Shown: positions 46,460-56,954, numbered from the stretch's first letter. The stretch is 64,000 nt of DNA from JAUIKM01 sp964445695 (GCA_964445695.1 CAYULF010000018.1:1-64000); one strand, 5' to 3'. Notes: generated by a model not told the origin, from the letters alone. Made by a program: numbers and translations.

Positions 46460-49400
46460 CTACTCGATCACCAGCAATTGCCGAACGTCCTTGCGAAACG
46501 CCGATCGCACAATGATCCAGTACGATCCGGCTGGTATTTCACTCAGTGAAAGTTTCAACAGCGTTTGTTCGGTTTCAGCTCCAACAGTGCGGTTGAGCAG
46601 GCTGCGCCCGCTCATGTCCAGTACTTCAATTTCAGCGCCGTGTGTGTCGATGCCGGTCAGCACCAGTTCCACCTCTTTGCCCGCCGGATTCGGGTACAAC
46701 GACCGGATGCCAAAAGCGGTTGTACTCGTCAACAGACGCGTGCCGCCGGCCTCGCACAGGCTGTCCAGCGTCAGGCTGCCGTCTGCAAGCGTCACGTCCA
46801 TGTCGCGATCCACAAACACAACGCTGTCCAGGAATATGGTGCTCGTCACCGCGTCGCCCAACAGCGGCACGCCGCGCAGCACGCCCAGAGCCTGCCCCGC
46901 CTGCGGCTGCACCGGGCCGATGTCCAGAACAAGACTGCGCTCGCCGCCCGCGCGATTGGCCGAGACGATAGCGCCCGGTTCCAGCGACTGCGGGAAAAAG
47001 ACGCTGCCGTTCATGCGGACATAGGCGCGGGCGTTGACAATGGCCCCATCCTCCAGGGCCGAAACGGAACGCACCATAATCGGGATGTCAAACGAGTCCC
47101 AATGTGGATTGGCCGTCAGATCGGGAATAAACAGATCGATTTCGCCCGGCAGCACGACGTCTTCATCGCTGCGCCCGCTCAAGCGCGTACGGAACGTGAG
47201 GTCGCAGGGCAGCGGACTGCGCAGACAGAGCTCGCCCTCAAACGCACCGGCAGCCGTCGGACTGAATGCTACGACAAGCTCCAGTTCTTCACCCTCGCCT
47301 ACTTCGATCGGAAATTCGGCGGCGGCCGGCGAAACCAGGCTGAAAGGCGCGACCAGACAATCGATCGATTCGATGCGAATCGGACCGGTACCGTCGTTGG
47401 TCCAGCTAATCGTTTGCGTGTCACTACCGGCAACCGCAACAACGCCGAAGTCGCGATCCGCGGGTCCGGACATGTTCAAATCGATGCGGCGGCCGATAAG
47501 CAGAATCTCGCGTTCTATGCCGCAGGGATCAAAGCGAATGATCATGCTGCCACGTACATCGTCGGCTTCGTCCGTCGCAAAAATGATGTCGAAAAATTCG
47601 GGCGGCTCTTCACCTTCGAGCAGTGTAGTGGCAAAGTCGCCGTTGATCATGATGCGCGACACTACCACGGGGTCGCCGCTGTGCTCGATGCGCACGCGCT
47701 CAACCAGTGACTGTACCTCACAGCTCACGTACGAGCCAAAGTCCACCGTTGAAGGAATCGTTATGCTGATGCCGCGTTTTTCACCGCTGTAGTCGAAAAC
47801 AAGCGTTTTTTCGCAGCCGTCCAGTTCATAGGTGATGGTCGCGCTGCCGGCAATAACGCCCTCGCTCGTGGGCGTCAGACGCAGCGGCAGGCGCACCAAC
47901 TCTGCTACGGTCAGTTCAATCGGCAGCGCGTCTTGTCCGCCAACCTGACCCGAAACGTCGTCGATCGCCGTTATGCGCAATGGGCCGACGGCTCCCTCCG
48001 GCAACTCCAGCAGAAGTTCCGAATCGGAGGTCTCATCGCAGCCGCCGATGCGCGGGAAGGCAAGCGCGGCCGCATCGCGCAATGTCACCTCGGCATCGCG
48101 TCCCAAACCAGCCAAGGGCAAGCGCAGGTTGTCGTTGCAACTGCCGCTCACGTATTGCACGGTCAGTTCGATATTCGCAGCGCCGGCCTGCACGGGAGCA
48201 AAACGCACGCGCAGAGAATCGCTCTCGTTCGGCGCAATTGTCAGCGGCAGGCGGTTGTTGTCCACAACGCTGAACGGCGCAGTGAAGAGCGCCGACCTGA
48301 TTTCCACGTCTTCGTTGCCGGAATTGCGGAATACGATCGTTGTGTCGCGCTGCGAATCACCGCACAGCAGCACGTCGCCGAAGTCGATGTTCGACGGAGT
48401 GGCCGACACCAGCAGTTCGCCCTTGCTGCCCTTCAACGGGATCGTGACGATCGCGTCGCATGGAGACAGCTTGATGCGCATCTCTGCGTTCACGGGATTT
48501 GTGCTCGCCGGCGTAAACACAATTTCAAGCCGGATGGCTTCGCCCGGCGCCAATGCCCGGTTCGGCAGAATATTTGATGCAGCAAATTCCACATTGTTTG
48601 TGAATTCGAGATCGGACAAACGCACCGGAAAAGCGTTGTTGTTGGTCAGTATGATCGGCAGCGACACGCTCGACTGGCAGCCGTCCAGAACGCCCCAATC
48701 CAGCTCGACCGGATCAAGCGTCAAGGTCGGCGTCGGCCGCACGTTTACTTCGATGCTCGTTTCGGCTTCGCAGCCGCCTACACCGGTGACTGTCACAAAG
48801 TATTCGGCGCTCGTATTGACCGTGATTGTCTGCGTCTCGGCATCATTGGACCACTTGTACGTCTCGTAGCCCGCACCCGCGTCCAGCGTGACGCTCTCGC
48901 CGTTGCACAGCTCGGTCGGCCCGTCGGGAATTATCACGGGATCCGGAACGGGAAACACCGAAACCGCCGTGGGCGGAGTGGTGTACTCGCAGCCGCCGGC
49001 GTCACGCACGGTCACGAAGTAATCACCCGTGCCGTTGACAAGGATCGACTGCGTCGTTTTGCCGTTGCTCCAGACATATGATTCAAAGCCGTCGCCTGCC
49101 TCGAGCACAACACTGCCGCCGTCGCAAAACTCCAGCGGCCCGTCCGGCGTGATTTCCGTGCTGATTTCGCAGCCGTATTTGCGGATAAATCCTTCATTGC
49201 CGCCATTGCTGGTCATCTGCTCGGCGTTGACCATGTCGATGGCCGTGCTGTTGGTCTCACCGACCAGGACGATGTTGCCGATATTGTCGAAGACCACAGA
49301 GTTGCCGATATCGCTCTGCGACTCGCCGTAATAAGTGCCGAAAACGAGCTCTTTTCCGTCGGCGGAAATCTGCCACAGCCAGGCGTCGTAGCGGTCGGCT

Positions 49401-51379
49401 GTTCCATCGTCCAGATTGTCCTGTTCCGCGTCGTCGCTCACCAGCATGTCGAAGCCGTTCGACAAGCCGGTCAGTGTGATGCTGCCGTCCAACGCGTTGA
49501 CATCGACGGCGCTGACACTGCAGGTACTGCTGCTGCTGATGTAGGAAGAGAATACAATGCGTTGCAGGCTGGGAGCAACGGCGGAAACAAAACCCCAGTT
49601 GTTTTCACTGCCGCCGAAATCCTGCAGCGGATCAACCAGCGGAAAATTCGTGCTGCCCGTCTCGCCCGCCACTATGATATTGCCGCTCTCAGGTTGCACC
49701 GCAACCGCCAGTCCAACCTCATAGTCGGTCGTGCCGAAGTGTGTAGCGCGCAGTAGGCGTCCCGTGGGCGACCAGACGGAAATCGTCGCATCGTTGGAAC
49801 TCAGGTAAGTCGGATTGAGAATGCCCGTGCCGCGCGTCACCACCTGGCCACGCGTCTGTCCCACCGCTATGATGTTTCCGGCACGATCAACGGCTACATC
49901 TTCCAGCCGGTCAATCTCATTTGCCGTGTAGTAGGTCGACCAAAGGGGATTGCCGTTGGCGCTGTTCAGACGCGCAATATAGCCGCCCAGAAAATTGTTG
50001 TCTTTGCTGTTGAATTCTTCGCTGACGAGCGGGAAATCCTGCCCGCGCGCATTGGTCTCGCCGACAATACAAAAGTGGTTTGAGCTGTCTGCGGCGATGT
50101 CGTTGATGCCGTCCGCAAAGCTGCCGCCGTAGTAGGTAGCCCAACGCATCTGTCCGCGCTCGGAGAGTTTGGCGACAAATCCATCGCGAATACCCGGTCT
50201 GAGCTCCTGATAAGCGCCCGGAGTCGCGGGAAAATTAGCGCTTGAGGTCGTCCCGGCCACACCGAGATTATTCGACTTGTCGATTGTAATCGCCTTGCCT
50301 TCGTCCAGCCCGCCGCCGCCGAAATAGGTCAGCCACTCCAGCTCGCCCGAAGCGGTATAACGCGCCACAAAAGCATCAAAACTGCCTGCATTGTTGGACT
50401 GAATTACACCGGCCGTCACAGGCATATTGTTGCTTTCCGTGCTGCCCACCACATAAATATTGCGCTCGTCGTCGGTCGTGACGTCCTGAACCGCATCCGA
50501 AAGACTGCCGCCCAGGTAGGTTGAAAAGACCACTCCCGGATCTATGACCAGACTTTTTTGTTTGTCGGCGTGGTCCAGGTCAAATGTCAACCGGTGGTCG
50601 TCGAGCTGAAAGCGGCTGGGTACTTCAGTACGGGTGTGAATTTCCGAGGCCAGGAGGTCGACGTTGGCATCCGCCGCTTCCAGCCAGGAAACCGGCGCTT
50701 CCTCAACGTAAAAACCCAGCGGCGTATCCATAAAGAGTCTGCCGTCTTCAGTAATCTGCGGACGCTCAACGCCGACAATCCGCATCGCGATCTTGCGCCA
50801 ATCGCCGCCCGGACGGACAACAAAATCGTACTTGAACTGACCGTCGACAAAGTGCAGTCGCAGGTCGATGTTTTCATAGATGCCGCGCAGCAGCACGCCG
50901 CCGTAGTGCGGCACGTTTTTGACGCCGTAACGGCAGTGCCCCAGATAGTAGTTGCTCGTGTGACGGAAGGGATGGAATTCGTTGGTCAGTGGTTGCGGAA
51001 GTGCGCCGTCGAATTCAACGTCGACGCGGTAGCTCTCGATCAAGGGTACCGCCAGCGTGTCGACCTGATTCTCATCCGGCACTGCATCGGGATCGACCGG
51101 CGGCTCAACGCCGCGCACGAAAACGTAGCTGATCCCACTGCTCCGGACGTAGATGCGCACGTCGCCCACCTTGCTCGTGTACAACACGTCGGGCCTGGTC
51201 ATGCCGTCGGAGTCAACCACCTGACCGTAGTTGGGTTCAAACCACGGCCCGTCGGCCTGCATACTCAGTTCCGTCGGCCGACCGGCGTACATATCTATGT
51301 TCGGCGCGGCAAACAGCAGAATGGCCGCACAGGCCAGCGCGGTCATTCGCATTTTCATTGCGGCATTCTTGACGTGCAT
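46460..51379 (-). CDS. Giant SBBP-propeller / ASH-repeat surface protein with T9SS tail (copy A)
   Basis: 1,639 residues. A signal peptide (MTALACAAILLFAAP) is followed by a DUF7948-like domain (about 40-270: WFEPNYGQVVDSDG, VRIYVRSSGISYVF, ENIDLRLHFVDGQFKYDFVV). An SBBP-type propeller spans about 283-735, with repeated WxTYFGG...D and AGTTSSANFPATPGAYQ motifs. Two cysteine-bearing Ig/PKD-like modules follow (about 736-885: DGPLEFCDGGSVVL, DGPTELCNGESVTL). Next are four or more ASH repeats (about 890-1410: LDWGVLDGCQSSV, IDFGDVLLCGDSQ, VDFGSYVSCE, RDFGVVAVAGS), a cohesin-like region and the tail FGIRSLYPNPAGKEVEL. GGAG lies 5 nt before the ATG. It is a probable adhesin or surface-layer component of unknown ligand. 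Confidence 0.9.
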   Translation of the reverse strand: MHVKNAAMKMRMTALACAAILLFAAPNIDMYAGRPTELSMQADGPWFEPNYGQVVDSDGMTRPDVLYTSKVGDVRIYVRSSGISYVFVRGVEPPVDPDAVPDENQVDTLAVPLIESYRVDVEFDGALPQPLTNEFHPFRHTSNYYLGHCRYGVKNVPHYGGVLLRGIYENIDLRLHFVDGQFKYDFVVRPGGDWRKIAMRIVGVERPQITEDGRLFMDTPLGFYVEEAPVSWLEAADANVDLLASEIHTRTEVPSRFQLDDHRLTFDLDHADKQKSLVIDPGVVFSTYLGGSLSDAVQDVTTDDERNIYVVGSTESNNMPVTAGVIQSNNAGSFDAFVARYTASGELEWLTYFGGGGLDEGKAITIDKSNNLGVAGTTSSANFPATPGAYQELRPGIRDGFVAKLSERGQMRWATYYGGSFADGINDIAADSSNHFCIVGETNARGQDFPLVSEEFNSKDNNFLGGYIARLNSANGNPLWSTYYTANEIDRLEDVAVDRAGNIIAVGQTRGQVVTRGTGILNPTYLSSNDATISVWSPTGRLLRATHFGTTDYEVGLAVAVQPESGNIIVAGETGSTNFPLVDPLQDFGGSENNWGFVSAVAPSLQRIVFSSYISSSSTCSVSAVDVNALDGSITLTGLSNGFDMLVSDDAEQDNLDDGTADRYDAWLWQISADGKELVFGTYYGESQSDIGNSVVFDNIGNIVLVGETNSTAIDMVNAEQMTSNGGNEGFIRKYGCEISTEITPDGPLEFCDGGSVVLEAGDGFESYVWSNGKTTQSILVNGTGDYFVTVRDAGGCEYTTPPTAVSVFPVPDPVIIPDGPTELCNGESVTLDAGAGYETYKWSNDAETQTITVNTSAEYFVTVTGVGGCEAETSIEVNVRPTPTLTLDPVELDWGVLDGCQSSVSLPIILTNNNAFPVRLSDLEFTNNVEFAASNILPNRALAPGEAIRLEIVFTPASTNPVNAEMRIKLSPCDAIVTIPLKGSKGELLVSATPSNIDFGDVLLCGDSQRDTTIVFRNSGNEDVEIRSALFTAPFSVVDNNRLPLTIAPNESDSLRVRFAPVQAGAANIELTVQYVSGSCNDNLRLPLAGLGRDAEVTLRDAAALAFPRIGGCDETSDSELLLELPEGAVGPLRITAIDDVSGQVGGQDALPIELTVAELVRLPLRLTPTSEGVIAGSATITYELDGCEKTLVFDYSGEKRGISITIPSTVDFGSYVSCEVQSLVERVRIEHSGDPVVVSRIMINGDFATTLLEGEEPPEFFDIIFATDEADDVRGSMIIRFDPCGIEREILLIGRRIDLNMSGPADRDFGVVAVAGSDTQTISWTNDGTGPIRIESIDCLVAPFSLVSPAAAEFPIEVGEGEELELVVAFSPTAAGAFEGELCLRSPLPCDLTFRTRLSGRSDEDVVLPGEIDLFIPDLTANPHWDSFDIPIMVRSVSALEDGAIVNARAYVRMNGSVFFPQSLEPGAIVSANRAGGERSLVLDIGPVQPQAGQALGVLRGVPLLGDAVTSTIFLDSVVFVDRDMDVTLADGSLTLDSLCEAGGTRLLTSTTAFGIRSLYPNPAGKEVELVLTGIDTHGAEIEVLDMSGRSLLNRTVGAETEQTLLKLSLSEIPAGSYWIIVRSAFRKDVRQLLVIE

Positions 51380-51803
51380 ATTTACTCCGTAGAGACAGCA
51401 GTAGGTAGCGGTTTTGCCGCCCGGAGACCGCAGGCGAACCTCCGGCTCGACAACTCAAAGGGTCTGGGCGGAGCCCAAGATACAACGCCGACAGATTTCC
51501 AATATCATGTCCGCATGAACTTTTACCGGGCCGCAGTACCGTCATAGGCGATGAGGCTCACTGTGTGCAGCGGACAAGGGATTTTCAAGATTTCGGCCTG
51601 GTTTGATAGCCATCGAGAAAAGAGCTGTGAGCCCTTAGGGCTCACAGCTCAAAAATCGTTCAGAACCGCCCGTTCAGAGCCTTTGACTCCCCAATTTCAA
51701 TCTCGGTTCCAGCTCCAATGCCATTCTGTTATCACCCAACTCCGGGCGCTCTACCCCGCCCTGAAATCACTTGAGGCCTGTGTGCGGCAACTCCAGTCGC
51801 ACA
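51380..51803. other. Spacer between the two SBBP/ASH genes
   Basis: 424 bp holding the hairpin at 51622-51650, which follows the upstream gene's stop by about 150 nt, and the presumed promoter of the gene starting at 51379. No gene is supported. Confidence 0.55.
51622..51650. repeat. Perfect 29-nt hairpin, copy 2 of 2
   Basis: The arms are identical to copy 1 at 24973 (GAGCTGTGAGCCCT and AGGGCTCACAGCTC) with T in the centre. On the minus strand TTTTC follows, so it probably ends the transcript of the gene stopping at 51804. Confidence 0.9.
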
Positions 51804-54800
51804 TCAACGCACTATCACAACGCGACGGCTGTCGCGCAGGAATTCGGCACGGACAGTCAGCGTGTACACACCGGCGGGAAGATCGTCCGGCAGCAGCAGC
51901 TGCCGTGCGCGTCCACCGTCACCGGCGGGAACGTCAAGTTCGCGACGGACAATCACCTGACCGGTCGGCGAGTACAGTTCAATCACGTTCAGCGCTCCTT
52001 CGAGCGGCTGGAAACTGATATCCGCCGCGCCGTCGCTCGGATTGGGCTGAATGCCGCGAATCCCGAAGCTGGTCGTCGACGTCAGCAAGCGGGTCCCGCC
52101 GGCTTCACACAGACTGTCCAGCGTCAAACTGCCGTCCTCCAGCGTCGCATCCACATCGCGGCCGCTGAACACCACGCTGTCAAGCAGCAGCGCGCTCGTC
52201 ACCGCATCGCCCAACAGCGGCACGCCGCGGATCACCGTCATCGGCTCGCCGGCCATCAGCGTAATCTCGCCGGTCTGCAACACCAGTTGGCGCACGCCCA
52301 GATTCTTCGTGTTGGCGGCAATTGCACCGGCGCTCAGCGACTGCGGGAAAAAGACGCTTGCATTCATGCTCACGTAGGCCGTCGCCGAAACGGTCGGATT
52401 GTCCCCGAATCCATCAACGGATCGCACAATGATCGGAATGTCAAATTCCGACCACTTCGGATTGGCGGTCAGATCGGGAATGTAAATGTCAACGGTGCCC
52501 GGCAGCACGACGTCCTCGTCGCCCGTACCGTTCAGTGCCGTGCGGAACGTCAGGTTGCACGGATCCGGAATGCGCACACAAAGCTCGCCGGTGAAGTCGC
52601 CGGCCGCAGTCGGACTGAACTCAACGACAATCTGCAGGTCTTCGCCCGGAGCGACTTCTATCGGAAAGTTCGTCGGCGAAACAAGCGTGAAAGGTTCCAA
52701 CAGACAGTCGAGGGCTGTCACTTCCACCGTGCCCGTGCCGTCATTGGTCCAGGTGATGGTGCGTGTGTCCGAGGCCGCCGGTTGAACCGTGCCGAAATCC
52801 TCAGCCGCGGGGCCGTCCAGACTCAGGTCAACGCGACGTCCCGTCAGCTGAATCGTGCGCTCGATGCCGCAGGGCTGGAAACGAATCGTCATGCTGCCCG
52901 TGGCGTCTGTCTGGTTCGTCGCGAAAATGATGTCAAAGAAATCAGGAACGTCCTCGCCTTCAAGCAGCGTGGTCGCAAAGTCGCCTTCAATTTGAATGCG
53001 CTCCACTACGGCCGGTTCGCCGCTGTGCTGAATCGTTATGCGTTCGGTGCGCGATTCTTCCTGACAACTGAAATATGTGCCAAAATCAACCTGGTCCGGC
53101 ACGACAATACTGATACCGCGCTTTTCACCTTCAAAGTCGAATTCAACCGTTTTGGTACAGCCGTCCAGCTCGTAGGTGATCGTCCCAGTGCCGCTGATCA
53201 CGCCTTCCATCCCCGGCGTAAAGCGCAGCGGCAATCGCACCACATCCGCCACGGCCAGATCAAAGGGCGTCGCATCCTGGGTTGAAATCTGGCCGCCGGC
53301 CTCCTGCGCATCCACGATTCTGATCGGTCCGACAGCGCCGGCGCTGACTTCGAGCAACAGCTCGGCGTCGCTGAAATCGTCGCAGCCGCCGACGCGCGGA
53401 AACTGCAGGGCATTGCCGTTGAGCAAGGTCACTTCAGCGTCGCGGCCGGTGCCGCTCAGCGCAAAGCGCACATTGTCGTCGCAACTGCCGCTGGTGTATC
53501 TGACGGACAGCTCCGTATTGGCCGGGCCTGCCGTCGCCGGGGCAAAACGCACCGTCAGGTCCGCAGTTTCACTCGGCGGAATTGTCAGCGGGAAGGGATT
53601 GCCCACCACGCTGAACGGCGCATTGAACTGCGCCGATTGCAACACAATATCTTCGTCGCCGGAATTGCGGAAGACAATAACTGAATCTTTTTGAGAGCTG
53701 TCGCCGCAGAGCAGCGCGTTGCCAAAATCCATCGTTGAGGGCGTGGCGCTGAGTAAAAGTTCGCCCTTGCCGCCCTTGAGCGGAATGACAATCTCAGTGT
53801 CGCAGGGCGAGATTTTAATGCGCAATTCGGCGTCGACATTGTTCAGCGTCGCAGGCGTGAACACGATGTTGATCACGGTATTTGCGCCGGATTCCACCTG
53901 CACGCCCGGCGTAAAGTTCGTCGCGCCGAATTCATCGGCATTGCTGAATTCGAGCGCCGTCAGACGCACCGGGAAGCCGTTGGTATTGGTCAGAGTCAGG
54001 GGCAGCGTCACGCTTGACTGGCAGCCGTCGAGAATACCCCAGTCCAGCTCGGCCGGTTCGGCCGTCAATTGCGGCGTGGGGCGCACGTTTACTTCGATGC
54101 TCGTCTCGGCCTCGCAGCCGCCCTCGCCCGTCACCACGACAAAATACTCGTCGGTCTGGTCCACGGTGATCGTCTGCGTCTCCGCATCGTTCGACCACTT
54201 GTAGCTTTCATAACCGGCGCCGGCGTCCAGCGTCACGCTCTCGCCGTTGCACAGCTCGGTCGGCCCGTCGGCCGAAATCACCGGTTCGGGAATCGGAAAG
54301 ACCGAAACCGCCGTCGGCGGCGTTGTAAAGTCGCAGTCACCGCCTTCTATGACCGTCACAAAGTAGTCGCCGGATTCGGTGACTTCAATAGTCTGTGTCT
54401 TTGCACCCGTGTTCCAGGTATAGTCGTCAAAACCATCCCCCGCATCGAGAATGACGCTGCCGCCTTCGCAGAACTCCAGCGGGCCGTCGGCCTCGATTTC
54501 GGTAAAGGTGGCGCAACCGTACTCCCAGATATAACCTTCCGTGCCGCCCTTGACAAAGTCCTGGAACTCCTTCGCGACCGGCATCCTGTCGGATTGATAT
54601 GCGCCGACGACAATCATGTTGCCGTCTTCCGCCGAAGGTCCGACGGCCGCCACGCTGTAGGCGAAATCGAGTTTGTCGTCGAAGAGATAGGTTGAGTAAA
54701 TCAGTTCGCGCGAAGCACTAACCTTGGCAACAACCGCCGCGGCCAGCGTGTCTTCGGCATCCTTGCGCCAGGCATCGTCGGACAGCGGAAAAATGTCACT

Positions 54801-56705
54801 GTCGGTCTGGCCGCAAAGTAAAATTCCGCCGTCTTCGTAAGCCGCGAGTTTAAAGGCGCGGTCCGTGCTGTCGCCGCCGTAGAGGCTGGCCCAGGCCCGC
54901 TGCCCGGAAGGCGTAAACTCGAACAGGAACATGTCCGCGAAAGCGGGATCGTCGGTCACGTTGTTCGGTGTATTCTGGAAACCATTGAACGTCGGAAAAC
55001 TGGTGTGATGTGTGTCGCCGAACACCATGATATTGTCGTTGTTCGGTAGCGCCTGTACGTCCATCGCCAGATCGCGGCCCGCCGTACCCAGATAACTGAT
55101 CCACAGCGGATTCCCCGTCGGCGAGAATTTGGCCACCACTCCATCGATGCCGCCGGCGTTGTCCGGCTGGTAACTGTTGTCCGTGTCTTTAATGTCATCG
55201 GAGCGCGTCCAGCCGACCAGGGTAATATTGTTCTTGCTGTCGATCGTCACGCCGGTGGCGTAGTCGTCGTCGGTACCGCCAAAGAACGTCGACCACAGCG
55301 GCGCGCCGCCGTTCTGGATGCGCGCCAGAAACATGTCGGTTTCAAAGTCGCCCTTGCTGCCTTTGTATTCACCTTTGAGCGGAAAAAGAGCGCCTTTTTC
55401 TCCTGTCGTGCCGCAGATGATAAGATGCCCGTCACTGCCCGTAATATCAATACCTTCGTCGCGGTTGCCGCCGCCGAAGTACGTCGACCAGCGGATGATG
55501 CCCTCCGTGGCATTCAGCTGCGAGACAAAAGCCGCGCTTTCATCATTGATGAGTTCGTCCTGAAAGGCCAGCTTCAGCGGAAAGTCGGTGCTCGTCGTGC
55601 TGCCAATCAAATGCGCAGAGCCGATTTCGTTTACCCAGATGCCCGCCAGGCGGTCCAGCTTGGCGCCGCCGAAATAGGTCGCCCAGACGCGTTCGCGGTC
55701 TTTGTCGAACAACACCACCATGGCGTCGCTCGAACCGGCCAGACTGGACTGTTTGTCGATGCCGGGCGTCGTCGGAAAGTCAAAAGACGAGGTCGTGCCG
55801 GCCACAAAGACGTTGCCGTTGTCGTGAGCGAAGACGTCTTCAAACGAGTCCGCACCGACGCCGCCGTAGTAGGTGCCCCAGACAACGCCGGGGTCGATCA
55901 CCAGAAGTTTTTTGCGGTCGTATTCGCCGATCTCGAACGACACTTCTTCGCCGTCCAGGTGGAAGGCGGAGCGCACGGTGCTGCGGTTCTTCGCATCCGA
56001 TTCAGCGCTCAGATCGTCCGTGCCGCTGCGCTGCCACGTGTAAGGTCGCTCTTCCAGCAGAATGCCGTGCGGATTCTGCAGAACCATCTCACCTGTCTCA
56101 TTCAGGCGGATGTCCGTCGCGCCGTCGTATTTTAACCTGATATCTGCTGGGTTGCCGCCGGGCCAAACAAGAAAATCATATTTAAGCCCCTGCCCGGAAA
56201 AATACACGCGCAGGTCGATATTCGGATACACATTGCGATAGAGCACTTCGCGATAGGAATGAACGCCCAGAACGGCGTTTTCCACGGGGCCGCGATAGTA
56301 GTTTTCAATGCCCGCCACCACGCCGACGCCGTCAACCACGGCCGTGGGATCCGCACCGATGAACTCCATGTCCATGCGGTAGCGCGTCACCATCACGTCG
56401 TTTTCCTCGGTCAGATGCGTCAGATCGATCGGCGAGCGGTCGTCGGGATTGTCGCGCTCATAACTCGTAAAAACATAGCTGAAACCGCTGCGACGCAGGT
56501 ACATCTCCGACTGAGCTCCACGGCTGCGGAACAAGACATCGGGACGCGCATGGCCGGCATCGTCGTAAATCTGTCCGGCATTGGCGTTGAACGCAGCTGT
56601 GGAATATTGATCGGACTGGCGGGAGGAAGCGGAAGCGGCCTGGTGGAAAAGAATCGGCAGGCACAGACACAGCAGCATAAGCGGAAACAAGCGGCGCATA
56701 GGCAT
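51804..56705 (-). CDS. Giant SBBP-propeller / ASH-repeat surface protein with T9SS tail (copy B)
   Basis: 1,633 residues with the same domain order and spacing as copy A: signal peptide, DUF7948-like (AAFNANAGQIYDDAGHARPD), SBBP propeller (about 278-730: WGTYYGGVGADSFEDVFA), two Ig/PKD-like modules (about 732-885: DGPLEFCEGGSVIL, then DGPTELCNGESVTLDAGAGY as in copy A), ASH repeats (about 888-1400), cohesin-like region and tail FGIRGIQPNPSDGAADISF. The two copies differ throughout the N-terminal half but share runs of identical residues in the Ig/PKD and pre-tail regions. The ATG at 56705 places the signal peptide at the N-terminus. The frame is open 47 codons further upstream. The ligand is unknown. 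Confidence 0.9.
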   Translation of the reverse strand: MPMRRLFPLMLLCLCLPILFHQAASASSRQSDQYSTAAFNANAGQIYDDAGHARPDVLFRSRGAQSEMYLRRSGFSYVFTSYERDNPDDRSPIDLTHLTEENDVMVTRYRMDMEFIGADPTAVVDGVGVVAGIENYYRGPVENAVLGVHSYREVLYRNVYPNIDLRVYFSGQGLKYDFLVWPGGNPADIRLKYDGATDIRLNETGEMVLQNPHGILLEERPYTWQRSGTDDLSAESDAKNRSTVRSAFHLDGEEVSFEIGEYDRKKLLVIDPGVVWGTYYGGVGADSFEDVFAHDNGNVFVAGTTSSFDFPTTPGIDKQSSLAGSSDAMVVLFDKDRERVWATYFGGAKLDRLAGIWVNEIGSAHLIGSTTSTDFPLKLAFQDELINDESAAFVSQLNATEGIIRWSTYFGGGNRDEGIDITGSDGHLIICGTTGEKGALFPLKGEYKGSKGDFETDMFLARIQNGGAPLWSTFFGGTDDDYATGVTIDSKNNITLVGWTRSDDIKDTDNSYQPDNAGGIDGVVAKFSPTGNPLWISYLGTAGRDLAMDVQALPNNDNIMVFGDTHHTSFPTFNGFQNTPNNVTDDPAFADMFLFEFTPSGQRAWASLYGGDSTDRAFKLAAYEDGGILLCGQTDSDIFPLSDDAWRKDAEDTLAAAVVAKVSASRELIYSTYLFDDKLDFAYSVAAVGPSAEDGNMIVVGAYQSDRMPVAKEFQDFVKGGTEGYIWEYGCATFTEIEADGPLEFCEGGSVILDAGDGFDDYTWNTGAKTQTIEVTESGDYFVTVIEGGDCDFTTPPTAVSVFPIPEPVISADGPTELCNGESVTLDAGAGYESYKWSNDAETQTITVDQTDEYFVVVTGEGGCEAETSIEVNVRPTPQLTAEPAELDWGILDGCQSSVTLPLTLTNTNGFPVRLTALEFSNADEFGATNFTPGVQVESGANTVINIVFTPATLNNVDAELRIKISPCDTEIVIPLKGGKGELLLSATPSTMDFGNALLCGDSSQKDSVIVFRNSGDEDIVLQSAQFNAPFSVVGNPFPLTIPPSETADLTVRFAPATAGPANTELSVRYTSGSCDDNVRFALSGTGRDAEVTLLNGNALQFPRVGGCDDFSDAELLLEVSAGAVGPIRIVDAQEAGGQISTQDATPFDLAVADVVRLPLRFTPGMEGVISGTGTITYELDGCTKTVEFDFEGEKRGISIVVPDQVDFGTYFSCQEESRTERITIQHSGEPAVVERIQIEGDFATTLLEGEDVPDFFDIIFATNQTDATGSMTIRFQPCGIERTIQLTGRRVDLSLDGPAAEDFGTVQPAASDTRTITWTNDGTGTVEVTALDCLLEPFTLVSPTNFPIEVAPGEDLQIVVEFSPTAAGDFTGELCVRIPDPCNLTFRTALNGTGDEDVVLPGTVDIYIPDLTANPKWSEFDIPIIVRSVDGFGDNPTVSATAYVSMNASVFFPQSLSAGAIAANTKNLGVRQLVLQTGEITLMAGEPMTVIRGVPLLGDAVTSALLLDSVVFSGRDVDATLEDGSLTLDSLCEAGGTRLLTSTTSFGIRGIQPNPSDGAADISFQPLEGALNVIELYSPTGQVIVRRELDVPAGDGGRARQLLLPDDLPAGVYTLTVRAEFLRDSRRVVIVR

Positions 56706-56922
56706 CGGAAGTTCAGGTTGTCTAATACTGGCCCCGCGTAATGCGGAAGGAAGGAAACGGCGCAATCTACACCGATAAGGGTAAGCGACACAACTCAGGC
56801 GGTTCGGTCGCAGCGTCCCGGCAGGTCTTGCCGCAATACAAGGCATTTAGCCGTCCGCTGCCACGGCCGTCTATGCCTCATGACTTTTTTGTTTGTCAAA
56901 GCGCTGCAAACGACGGGTAAAC

Positions 56923-56954
56923 AAAAAAGGCGGAGAAGGAAAACCTTCTCCGCC
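56923..56954 (-). terminator. Terminator of the first IgGFc/ASH gene
   Basis: Arms GGCGGAGAAGG and CCTTCTCCGCC pair perfectly around four bases. On the minus strand six T residues follow, about 40 nt past the stop at 56993. Confidence 0.93.
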
